Below, piece after piece: positions 1-6,772 of a stretch of 10,358 bases of DNA; positions within the stretch are counted from its first letter, which is position 1, and every line of letters starts with the position of its first letter. A program made the position numbers and the translations under genes. The stretch comes from JBPEXY01 sp052031065 (GTDB lineage Bacteria > Pseudomonadota > Gammaproteobacteria > Immundisolibacterales > Immundisolibacteraceae): the NCBI GenBank assembly GCA_052031065.1, contig JBPEXY010000074.1, positions 1-10,358 of the forward strand. The letters run 5' to 3'. The notes beneath the pieces were generated by a model. It ran no database searches. It saw nothing but the letters and a program-made list of their open reading frames with translations, and was not told the DNA's origin.

Positions 1-516
1 CGGCTCCACAAAGCTGATGCCGGCTTCCCGGTAATAGCGGCCGACCACTTCGGTGGTGGCGCGCTCGGTAATTTCGACGATGCGGGCTTCTTTCTTGCCG
101 AAACGATTGACCCCGGCATCACTGACCAGCACCCGATCGCCGTCCATGACCTTTTCCATCTGGCGGGGGCCGAGGAACAGGTCACTCTGGGATTTGTCAT
201 CGGGAATCAGGAAGCCAAAGCCATCCTTGTGGCCCTGGATCTTGCCTGCAATCAGGTCCATGCGGGACACCACACCAACCTTGCCGTTGCGGTTCTGTAC
301 CAGTTGAGCATCGCGCAGCATGGCGCGAATACGGCGGTCGAGACCGACCTCACCGTCCTCGCCCACCTCCAGCAGCGCAGCGATGTCTTCGAAGGCCAGG
401 GGCTTACCCTGGTCATTGAGTACGTCCAGGATCAGCTCACGGCTGGGCACCGGGTTTTCGTACTTTTCCGCCTCTCTTTCGGCGTGGGGGTCGCGGTAAC
501 GCTTTTTTGGGGGCAT
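1..516 (-). CDS. rnr: Ribonuclease R, N-terminal part (cut by window edge)
   Basis: Encodes the first 172 residues of RNase R, the cytoplasmic 3'-to-5' exoribonuclease that degrades structured RNA and takes part in mRNA and rRNA quality control. The reverse-strand translation starts MPPKKRYRDPHAEREAEKY and continues with NPVPSRE, the RNase R N-terminal signature. A winged-helix-like segment (about residues 25-75) follows, then cold-shock-type sequence with GHKDGFGFLIPD and later VVGRYYREAGISFVEP. The catalytic RNB domain and the S1 domain lie left of the window. The chosen ATG at 516 has no clear Shine-Dalgarno sequence. An in-frame ATG at 546 would add ten residues (MSNPFSKKSS) and also has only a weak GGA ahead of it; the family-like sequence begins after 516, so 516 is preferred. 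The gene is divergent from tRNA-Leu. The family call is secure and the start is less so. Confidence 0.93.
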   Translation of the reverse strand, partial: MPPKKRYRDPHAEREAEKYENPVPSRELILDVLNDQGKPLAFEDIAALLEVGEDGEVGLDRRIRAMLRDAQLVQNRNGKVGVVSRMDLIAGKIQGHKDGFGFLIPDDKSQSDLFLGPRQMEKVMDGDRVLVSDAGVNRFGKKEARIVEITERATTEVVGRYYREAGISFVEP

Positions 517-539
517 TGAGGATTTTTTCGAAAAGGGAT

Positions 540-567
540 TTGACATTCGTCCATCATATACTAGAAT
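540..567 (+). promoter_or_regulatory. Sigma70-type promoter of tRNA-Leu
   Basis: A perfect -35 TTGACA (540-545) and a near-consensus -10 TAGAAT (562-567) are separated by 16 bp and point towards the tRNA. Transcription would begin near 574, leaving a leader of about 70 nt to be trimmed. The -35 overlaps the possible upstream start codon of rnr on the opposite strand. No equally good promoter for rnr was seen in this 126-bp divergent region. The leader also holds a short perfect hairpin at 600-616. Assignment is by consensus match only. Confidence 0.7.
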
Positions 568-599
568 GCACGCGCTTTCGCGATGAACCGAACATGAAA

Positions 600-616
600 C
601 GGTAAAAACTTTACCG
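600..616 (+). other. Hairpin in the tRNA-Leu leader
   Basis: CGGTAAA (600-606) and TTTACCG (610-616) form a perfect 7-bp stem with a 3-nt loop, between the predicted promoter and the tRNA 5' end. No T-tract follows, so it is not an intrinsic terminator. It could mark a processing site or simply be a compact fold in the pre-tRNA leader. Function is unknown. Confidence 0.4.
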
Positions 617-642
617 GACTCATATACGGCTCAGCACGAAAC

Positions 643-729
643 GCCGAGGTGGTGAAATTGGTAGACACGCTAGCTTCAGGTGCTAGTGGGGGCAACCCCG
701 TGGAGGTTCAAGTCCTCTCCTCGGCACCA
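643..729 (+). tRNA. tRNA-Leu (anticodon CAG)
   Basis: A complete 87-nt class II tRNA with encoded CCA. The acceptor stem is GCCGAGG (643-649) with CCTCGGC (719-725), followed by A726 and CCA (727-729). The anticodon stem is CTAGC (670-674) with GCTAG (682-686). The loop TTCAGGT (675-681) places CAG at 677-679, reading CUG leucine codons. The long variable arm (around GTGGGGGCAACCCCGT) is typical of tRNA-Leu, and the T arm contains GGTTCAAGTCC. The gene is intact although a tyrosine integrase lies 182 bp downstream, which fits an element that restores the tRNA 3' end on integration. Confidence 0.97.
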
Positions 730-755
730 AACATGACTCTTACGGAGTCCGACAA

Positions 756-787
756 AGCCCTGCAACCGTCTGGTTCAGGGCTTTTTT
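756..787 (+). terminator. Intrinsic terminator after tRNA-Leu
   Basis: AGCCCTG (756-762) pairs perfectly with CAGGGCT (776-782), enclosing a 13-nt loop. The T of the last stem base and the following residues form a run of six T (782-787). This is a standard rho-independent terminator 27 nt beyond the tRNA CCA end. A smaller 5-bp hairpin, GACTC (735-739) with GAGTC (745-749), lies between the tRNA and the terminator and may act in 3' trailer processing. Confidence 0.85.
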
Positions 788-826
788 CGTTTATACTCGC
801 TCTAATCCCATCCGATGGAATCCAAC

Positions 827-893
827 CAGATACCAGCATTTCTGTTGGTACTTATGTTGGCACTGCCCTGCTGGCCTCTTTCAGATACCAACA
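827..893. repeat. Short repeat cluster upstream of the integrase
   Basis: The spacer between the tRNA terminator and the integrase carries CAGATACCA twice in direct orientation (827-835 and 882-890). It also carries TGTTGGTA (843-850), the variant TGTTGGCA (855-862) and the exact reverse complement TACCAACA (886-893). Within it, TACCA (831-835) and TGGTA (846-850) form an inverted repeat. Tyrosine integrases of this type bind short arm-type repeats beside the attachment core, and excisionase/regulator sites also sit here. Such a role is inferred; the repeats themselves are directly visible. Confidence 0.45.
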
Positions 894-911
894 ACGCCCA
901 AGGAACAGGAA

Positions 912-2267
912 ATGAGCAAGAATGCGATGGAAAAGCTGTCGGCCCTTGAGATCAAAAAGGCCAAACCGAAAGACAAAACCTACAAGCTTGCTGACGGTGG
1001 CGGGCTCTACTTACAGATCTCTCCTGATGGAGGAATGTACTGGCGCTATCAGTACCGCTTCCTAGGTAAGCAGAAATCCTTGGCACTTGGGGTGTATCCC
1101 GAAATCTCCCTCAAGGCCGCCCGAAAAGCTCACAAAGACGCGCGGCTCAAACTTGCCGACAACATTGACCCTAGCGAAGCTCGCCGCCAGGAGAAACTGG
1201 CTCGCACCGAAGCCCAGGCCAACAGTTTCGAGGCTGTTGCCCAGGAATGGCTGGTGCGCCAGCAGGTAGCCCCCGAAACAGACAAGAAAAATCGCTGGCT
1301 CATGGAAACCTTCGCCTTTCCTTATATAGGACACAGGCCTATTGCCGACATATCCCCCCGAGAACTGCTGGATGTCCTCCGCCGAGTCGAGTCAACCGGC
1401 AAGCTGGAAACAGCTCAACGCCTGAAGACAAAGTGCGGCCAGGTCTTCCGCCATGCAATCATTGAGGGAAAAGCCGAAATCGATCCCACGGCAAGCTTGC
1501 GAGGAGCGCTCAAGTCACCCAAGGTAAAACACCGCGCCGCCATCACCGACCCTTCCCGGTTGGGAAAGCTGCTACGGGACATGCAAGCGTCCACAGCAGG
1601 CCCAGTGGTGAAAACCGCCCTGCTTCTGACCCCCATCTTATTCCAGCGCCCAGGCGAAATCCGGCAAATGGAATGGTCCGAGATCAACTGGGAAGAGCAG
1701 CGCTGGGAGATCCCTGCCGACAAGATGAAAATGCGCCATCCCCACATAGTACCACTACCGCAGCAAGCCATGGCGTTACTACAGGATATCCACCTGTTTA
1801 CCGGACGCGGCAAATACGTTTTTCCGTCGCAACGAGGGGCAAGCCGCTGTCTATCCGAGAATGGCGTCCGAGTGGCCCTTCGGGATATGGGCTACGGCAA
1901 CGATGACGTAACCCCCCATGGCTTCCGAGCAACAGCCCGGACAATCTTGGACGAAGTACTGGGCTATAGGATTGAGTGGATCGAGCACCAACTGGCTCAT
2001 GCCGTCAAAGACCCCAATGGTACCGCCTATAATAGAACCAGCTTCCTGAGTCAGCGCACCAAAATGATGCAGGAGTGGGCCAACTACCTAGACGCCCTTC
2101 GAGATGGGAAACAATTTGAACGGGCGGGAACAACCCCAGAAACTCAATACAGCCTTAGCTGCGAATCGACTGAAAAAGAGAATGGCAATCTAAAGAAGGA
2201 TGGCAAGAAAAGCTTTACAGCTTTATTTAGCAATTATGCATCCCAGGAAAAACCCACATCTGATTAG
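912..2267 (+). CDS. P4-type tyrosine-recombinase integrase
   Basis: A 451-residue site-specific recombinase that would insert and excise an island at the neighbouring tRNA-Leu gene. The N-terminal ~95 residues form the arm-DNA-binding domain of P4-like integrases (KLADGGGLYLQI, then LGVYPEISLKAAR). A core-binding helical domain follows (about 100-200) and then the catalytic domain. The catalytic set appears complete: R246 in FQRPGEIR, a lysine in the KMKM segment, H336 and R339 in HGFRATAR, H363 in HQLAH, and the nucleophile Y373 in YNRTSF. The protein runs longer than the common 390-420 residues because of a Lys/Ser-rich tail after about residue 400. The start at 912 is supported by AAGGAAC about seven bases upstream. 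It is convergent with the thiolase gene. It looks functional, but the partner attachment site was not found. Confidence 0.93.
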   Translation: MSKNAMEKLSALEIKKAKPKDKTYKLADGGGLYLQISPDGGMYWRYQYRFLGKQKSLALGVYPEISLKAARKAHKDARLKLADNIDPSEARRQEKLARTEAQANSFEAVAQEWLVRQQVAPETDKKNRWLMETFAFPYIGHRPIADISPRELLDVLRRVESTGKLETAQRLKTKCGQVFRHAIIEGKAEIDPTASLRGALKSPKVKHRAAITDPSRLGKLLRDMQASTAGPVVKTALLLTPILFQRPGEIRQMEWSEINWEEQRWEIPADKMKMRHPHIVPLPQQAMALLQDIHLFTGRGKYVFPSQRGASRCLSENGVRVALRDMGYGNDDVTPHGFRATARTILDEVLGYRIEWIEHQLAHAVKDPNGTAYNRTSFLSQRTKMMQEWANYLDALRDGKQFERAGTTPETQYSLSCESTEKENGNLKKDGKKSFTALFSNYASQEKPTSD

Positions 2268-2525
2268 TCGCCACTCCGATCTTTACCAAACACTCGTAGC
2301 TCGAAATCACCGGGTGCAAGTAACAACACAGACTTTCAGCCGAAAAATCGCAAAAAAATGGAACCCTAACCCTTCGTGGGCGGCAGCATAACGCAGGCCT
2401 GCAAAGCAAGTCATTGAGCATAGTCCCCAGGCATCCAAAAGCGTCCTAGCCCGTCTAAGATACCGCCCTATTTGGTCAACATCCCGATCAGAAGCGCAGC
2501 CAGCCCATCCCTTGCATGTAACGGC
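2268..2525. other. Convergent intergenic region, nothing recognised
   Basis: This 258-bp stretch separates the 3' ends of the integrase and the thiolase. It is more A-rich near 2340-2360 and contains one perfect 10-bp palindrome, GCAGGCCTGC (2393-2402). No T-tailed hairpin for either convergent gene, no tRNA 3'-end copy that could be an attachment site, and no convincing small gene was seen. Confidence 0.6.
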
Positions 2526-3707
2526 TCAATCGTTGCGGTACAGGGTCACTACACAGGCCCCCCCCAGACCAAGGTTGTGCTGCAAGGCTACCCGAGCTCC
2601 CTCGACCTGTCGCTTTTCTGCTTGGCCACGCAACTGCCACACCAGTTCGGCACATTGCGCCAGACCTGTAGCCCCCAGCGGGTGCCCCTTGGACAGCAAG
2701 CCACCGGACGGATTGGTCACGAACTTGCCTCCATAAGTGTTGTCGCCATCCCAGATAAATTTCTCCGCGCCGCCTTCCCGGCACAGACCCAGACCTTCAT
2801 AGGTGAGCAGCTCATTGGCGGTAAAGCAGTCGTGCAACTCGACCACATTGATGTCTTGCGGGCCGATACCGGCCTGCTCGTACACGCTGTCGGCGGCGGA
2901 ACGGGTCATGTCGTAACCGACCATCTTGATCATGGATTTTTCATCAAAGCTGCTGGCGAAATCCGTGGTCATCGCCTGGGCGGCGATATACACCGGGTTA
3001 GCAATGCCATGCTTCTTGGCGAACTCGTCCGAACACAGAATCGCGGCGCCGGCACCACAGGTGGGCGGGCAGCATTGGAAACGGGTGAGCGGATCAAACA
3101 CCTCGTCTGACGCCATGATCTCTTCCAGCGACAGCACCTGATTGAACAGTGCGTAAGGATTGTTGGCGGCATGCTGACGCGCCTTCTCGGCAATCTTGCC
3201 GAAGGTTTCCCGTTTGGTGCCGTACTTCCAGCGGTATTCACGCCCTGCGCCACCGAACATCTGTGCCGCCGGCGGCGCCTGATTGAAGCCCTGCGTATCC
3301 ATCATCACCTGCGCATGCTGGCTCATGGGGTTCTCGCGATCATTGAACTTAGCACCAAGCGCGCCGCGCTCCATTTTTTCAAAACCCAGGGCGATGACAC
3401 ATTCAGCCAAACCGCCTTCGATGGCCTGGCGCGCCAGGAACAGGGCCGACGAACCGGTGGAACAATTGTTGTTCACATTGACCACGGGAATGCCGGTCAA
3501 GCCCAGTTCATACACGGCACGCTGACCACAGGTGGAATCGCCGTAGACATAACCACAGAACGCCTGCTCAACATCGCTGTACTGGATGCCGGCATCCTTC
3601 ATTGCGGCGAGGCCAGCCGCTTTTGCCATCACATGGTAATCATCGCTGGCACCGGGCTTGGCAAACTTGGTCATCCCGACACCGATCACATTCACTCTAC
3701 GTTTCAT
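2526..3707 (-). CDS. SCP-x-type thiolase (3-ketoacyl-CoA thiolase lacking an SCP2 domain)
   Basis: A 393-residue thiolase that should cleave 3-ketoacyl-CoA with CoA to release acetyl- or propionyl-CoA, the last step of the beta-oxidation turn encoded here. It resembles the thiolase half of animal SCP-x throughout. Features visible are the acylated cysteine C82 in NNNCSTGSSAL, then FEKMERG, MFGGAGREY, MASDEVFDPLT, KMVGYDMT, ELHDCFTANELLTYEGLGL (H292, C294), GDNTYGGK, SGGLLSKGHPLGATG (H342) and ALQHNLGLGGACVV. In animals SCP-x continues into an SCP2 domain. Here the protein stops directly after the thiolase fold (VTLYRND). It begins 23 bp after the stop of the multifunctional enzyme with GGAG about eight bases upstream, so the two are almost certainly co-transcribed. 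By family knowledge SCP-x thiolases favour 2-methyl-branched and sterol-side-chain ketoacyl-CoAs. The substrate here is inferred. Confidence 0.93.
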   Translation of the reverse strand: MKRRVNVIGVGMTKFAKPGASDDYHVMAKAAGLAAMKDAGIQYSDVEQAFCGYVYGDSTCGQRAVYELGLTGIPVVNVNNNCSTGSSALFLARQAIEGGLAECVIALGFEKMERGALGAKFNDRENPMSQHAQVMMDTQGFNQAPPAAQMFGGAGREYRWKYGTKRETFGKIAEKARQHAANNPYALFNQVLSLEEIMASDEVFDPLTRFQCCPPTCGAGAAILCSDEFAKKHGIANPVYIAAQAMTTDFASSFDEKSMIKMVGYDMTRSAADSVYEQAGIGPQDINVVELHDCFTANELLTYEGLGLCREGGAEKFIWDGDNTYGGKFVTNPSGGLLSKGHPLGATGLAQCAELVWQLRGQAEKRQVEGARVALQHNLGLGGACVVTLYRND

Positions 3708-3730
3708 TCTCTGTTCTCCGAATTATGGCG

Positions 3731-6718
3731 TTACAGGATTTGTTCAAGTTTGCGCACCAGCGCCAGGTCACCGTCGACGCGCATGTCGCCCTTCTGGTAC
3801 AAGGTGCTCAAGGCCACCTTGCCGGCAATCAGGTCGGCAAGCTTGCTGTCGTCCAGCGTGATCACCGCCGCCGCGTCCTTCTCGCCGCTGACGATGCCGG
3901 GCGACGAGGCGGATAGATCGATAAACCAGGCACTGTCTGGGCTCCGCACCTTGATCTGCAACACACCACCCTGTCCACCAATGGCCGACAGTTTTTCCGC
4001 CAGCTCCGGCAGCACTTTCTCCGCCTGCGGTGCTTTCTGCTTTTTCGGTTGTGCGGTAGCGGTATCCGGCTGGCCGGAGGCCAATCGCTTGTCGCGTGCC
4101 TGCTCCACCAGCTTAGGGTCCATGTCCTGCAACACGGTGAGCTTGTTGGAGGCCATCACGTTACCTCCGATCTTCAGATCGCCACCAAAAAACAGTTTCT
4201 GTACCGCAGCCAGATCACCGCCAAACAGGGTCGGGGCATGTTTGCTGTCCAACTCCAGCGTCACATCCGCCTTGTCCAGCTGGCCCGCCCCGGCGGTACC
4301 CGGTGCGTTTTTCAGATCAATATAGAAATCCTGATCCGGGTTGCTGAACGCAAACTGGAAGCTGGTAGCGGCCTTCTCGATCAGATCCGGGTTGTCAGCG
4401 ATGAAGTGGCCGATGGCACTGAACACATCCGCCATGGTCGGCTCCTGCGATTCGACCGGTACTGCGACAGCTTGTGAACCACCACCGTCAGCCACGCGCT
4501 TGTCACGCGCCTGCTCGGCCAGTTTCGGGTCCATGTCCTGCAACACGGTGAGCTTGTTGGAGGCCATCACGTTGCCGGAAATTTTCAGCTCGCCACCGAA
4601 GAACAGTTTCTGCACCGCCGCAAGATCGCCACCAAACACGGTCGCCAGATGCTCGCTGTCCAGCGCCAGAGTCACGTCCGGTTTGTCGATCGTGCCAGGC
4701 CCTGCCGCGCCTGGTGCATTTTTCAGATCAATAAAGAACTGCTGATCCGGATTGCTGAACTCGAACTGGAAGCTGGTACCGGTCTGATCAACCAGTTCCG
4801 GTTTCTGCTTGATGTAGGTCGCCACCGCCGCGAACACATCGTCAGGCGTCACCGCCTGCTCCACCTGCGGCGCAGACACTTCCTCGGCGGACACCTGTTC
4901 CGGCACCGGCGCTTCTGCCGGAATCTCCGAGAACAACTCGATGGCGGCATTCTTCAGCACCACCTCGTTACGCTCTTTCACCCAGGTTTCGAAGATGATG
5001 CGGTTATCGGATTCCTTCCACATGCGCGTTTCCAGGGTTTCACCCGGAAATACCGTCTTGGCAAAGCGCACCTTGATGCTCTTGAAATAACGGCCATCGT
5101 TATTGCTGAACGCCTTGATGACATGGCGTCCGGCATAACCGAAGGTACACAGCCCATGCAGGATCGGCTTGTCATAACCGAACGCCCTGGCAAACGCCGG
5201 GTCGGCGTGCAGCGGATTCCAGTCACCGCACAGGCGATACAGCAGCGTCTGGTTGGCGTCGGTTTTCTCTTCGATCACCGCATCCGGTTCACGTGCGGGC
5301 GGCACATTGATCTCGCCGGAATCGCCCCGCTCACCGCCCCAGCCGCCGGCGTCTTTCACGAACGAGGTCATCTCGTTATAGGCCACCTCGTTACCGTTTT
5401 CGTCGGTGGAGGTAATAGCAAAGGTAACTACCGCATTCGGATCCTTGTCCAATGCCTTCTTGAATTTGAAGGTGTGCTTCAGCTTGGCGTGCGGCGGCAG
5501 CGGCCGTTTGATTTCGGTGTATTGCTCGCCATGCAGCAACCGGTCGAAGCCAAAGTTCATCCCTGGCAGAGCCAGCGCGCCTTCTTTTGCTGCCTTTAGC
5601 ATCGCGCCGATCTGTGGCATGACGCCATAGGTGGGCAACGCCTGGAAATTGCCACCCAGCTCGTAGACGAACTTCAGTTCATCCTTGTCGAGCGGATCAC
5701 GTGCGGCGCCCACACTTAGGGCATACAACGACAGGTCATTTTCATCATAGGACGATTCCAGCTCGAGGCTTTCCTTGCTGGCCACATCCAGATCGATGAA
5801 TTCGTTGCCGCCCAGTGACGGGTTGTTGATGTTGTCGAGAATCGGCGAGAAGGATTCGTTGACATTGGATGGATGCTCCGCATCGGTAAAGTCGGTGATC
5901 TTGCCCCAACGACGCGCTACATCATCAACACTGAAGGCCTTGCCAAGGGGGAAGCTATTGCCCTGGCTACGTTCCCAGCGCAACTTGCTGATGAAGCCGG
6001 CACCCACTTCGAAGATACCCTTGGTTTCTTCGCACTTTTCATGGCACAACCAGGCCACCAGCGGACTGACCGCTTCTGGCTTGAGGTTTTCCAGCAAATT
6101 CGGCGGCATGATGGTTTCAGTCAGCCGCGAGGCCGCAATCGGCGCAATGGTATTCACATGAATGTTTTTGCTGCGACCTTCCTCCGCCAGACAGTTGGCC
6201 AGCCCGGCCAGACCCAACTTGGCAGCACAGTAGTTGGCCTGACCAAAGTTACCGTAGAGGCCGGCTGCCGAGGTCGTCATGATGATGCGGCCATAGCCCT
6301 TCTCACGCATGATCGGCCAAGCCGCATGGGTGACGCTCATGGAACCTTCCAGATGGACTTTCAACACCAAGTCCCAGTCCTGCTTCGACATCTTGGCAAA
6401 ACTGACGTCACGCAGGATGCCGGCATTGTTGACCACGATGTCCACAGTGCCGAAGCTATCCAACGCGGTTTGTACTATCGACTCGCCGTTTTCCACCGAG
6501 TCATAGTTGGCAACCGCCTCCCCTCCCATGGCCCGGATCTCATCCACCACCTTGTCTGCGGCAGACGACGACTTGCCATCACCGTGGGCGCTGCCACCCA
6601 GGTCGTTAACCACCACCTTGCAGCCACGCGCGGCCAGGGTCAGGGCATGCTGCCGGCCCAGCCCGCCCCCGGCACCGGTGACAATGGCTACACGATCATC
6701 AAAACGAAGTTCTGCCAT
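3731..6718 (-). CDS. MFE-2-like multifunctional beta-oxidation enzyme: SDR, hydratase 2 and three SCP2 domains
   Basis: A 995-residue protein with the domain order of peroxisomal multifunctional enzyme type 2 (HSD17B4). Residues 1-~300 are an SDR (3R)-hydroxyacyl-CoA dehydrogenase: TGAGGGLG (14-21), D39 in VNDLGG pointing to NAD, NNAG (97-100), S150 and Y163xxxK167. Residues ~325-465 form the hydratase-2 N-terminal hot-dog, with YALSVGA and LLHGEQY. Residues ~475-597 form the catalytic hot-dog, with D499 and H504 in CGDWNPLH, then DKPILHGLCTFG. Three SCP2 sterol-carrier domains follow (~625-741, ~762-878, ~900-995), joined by Ala/Pro/Glu/Gln-rich linkers. Expected chemistry is trans-2-enoyl-CoA to (3R)-hydroxyacyl-CoA to 3-ketoacyl-CoA. 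No signal peptide or membrane segment is seen, so it should be cytoplasmic. AGAGGAAAG supports the start. It lies 54 bp after the dehydrogenase and 23 bp before the thiolase. Animal MFE-2 has a single SCP2 domain. Confidence 0.93.
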   Translation of the reverse strand: MAELRFDDRVAIVTGAGGGLGRQHALTLAARGCKVVVNDLGGSAHGDGKSSSAADKVVDEIRAMGGEAVANYDSVENGESIVQTALDSFGTVDIVVNNAGILRDVSFAKMSKQDWDLVLKVHLEGSMSVTHAAWPIMREKGYGRIIMTTSAAGLYGNFGQANYCAAKLGLAGLANCLAEEGRSKNIHVNTIAPIAASRLTETIMPPNLLENLKPEAVSPLVAWLCHEKCEETKGIFEVGAGFISKLRWERSQGNSFPLGKAFSVDDVARRWGKITDFTDAEHPSNVNESFSPILDNINNPSLGGNEFIDLDVASKESLELESSYDENDLSLYALSVGAARDPLDKDELKFVYELGGNFQALPTYGVMPQIGAMLKAAKEGALALPGMNFGFDRLLHGEQYTEIKRPLPPHAKLKHTFKFKKALDKDPNAVVTFAITSTDENGNEVAYNEMTSFVKDAGGWGGERGDSGEINVPPAREPDAVIEEKTDANQTLLYRLCGDWNPLHADPAFARAFGYDKPILHGLCTFGYAGRHVIKAFSNNDGRYFKSIKVRFAKTVFPGETLETRMWKESDNRIIFETWVKERNEVVLKNAAIELFSEIPAEAPVPEQVSAEEVSAPQVEQAVTPDDVFAAVATYIKQKPELVDQTGTSFQFEFSNPDQQFFIDLKNAPGAAGPGTIDKPDVTLALDSEHLATVFGGDLAAVQKLFFGGELKISGNVMASNKLTVLQDMDPKLAEQARDKRVADGGGSQAVAVPVESQEPTMADVFSAIGHFIADNPDLIEKAATSFQFAFSNPDQDFYIDLKNAPGTAGAGQLDKADVTLELDSKHAPTLFGGDLAAVQKLFFGGDLKIGGNVMASNKLTVLQDMDPKLVEQARDKRLASGQPDTATAQPKKQKAPQAEKVLPELAEKLSAIGGQGGVLQIKVRSPDSAWFIDLSASSPGIVSGEKDAAAVITLDDSKLADLIAGKVALSTLYQKGDMRVDGDLALVRKLEQIL
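3734..4021 (-). other. Third, divergent SCP2 domain of the multifunctional enzyme
   Basis: Residues ~900-995 form a shorter, clearly diverged SCP2-like domain, with AWFIDLS, AAVITLDDSKLADLIAGK and YQKGDMRVDGDLALVRKLE. It keeps the pattern of a hydrophobic beta strand ending in IDL, an acidic V-T-L-D strand, and the closing G-D-L/hydrophobic helix. It lacks the NPDQ, FFGG and VMASNKLTVL blocks shared by the other two copies, so it is probably the older domain. An Ala/Pro/Lys/Gln linker (about 880-900) precedes it. Confidence 0.75.
4085..4435 (-). repeat. Tandem SCP2 repeat, second copy
   Basis: This encodes residues 762-878, the second SCP2 domain. It aligns with the first copy at a constant offset of 137 residues (411 bp). 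Over the 93 residues from SFQF to ARDKR, 77 are identical (16 differences counted by eye). At DNA level 4116-4162 is an exact 47-bp match to 4527-4573. This points to an in-frame duplication that is recent or kept alike by gene conversion. Confidence 0.9.
4496..4846 (-). repeat. Tandem SCP2 repeat, first copy
   Basis: This encodes residues 625-741, the first SCP2 domain, directly after an acidic Pro/Ala/Val linker that ends the hydratase. Its blocks SNPDQ, IDLKNAPG, FGGDLAAVQKLFFGG and NVMASNKLTVLQDMDPKL recur in the second copy. Most differences fall in the region around the lipid-facing strands (residues 671-694), so the two domains could differ in ligand preference. Confidence 0.9.
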
Positions 6719-6772
6719 GATACTTTCCTCTTTTCAATACAGGGCACACATGCCGTGCAGGGTCGAGAATCC

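Noticed and set aside
2393..2402. Palindrome GCAGGCCTGC considered as a terminator or island attachment core
   Set aside because: It has no T-tract and no similarity to the tRNA-Leu 3' end, so neither role is supported.
4649..5599. Long open frames on the strand opposite the multifunctional enzyme (also 3171-4325 and 5873-6787)
   Set aside because: They are antisense shadows of GC-rich coding sequence. The minus-strand translation shows full, ordered family motifs and the plus-strand translations show none.
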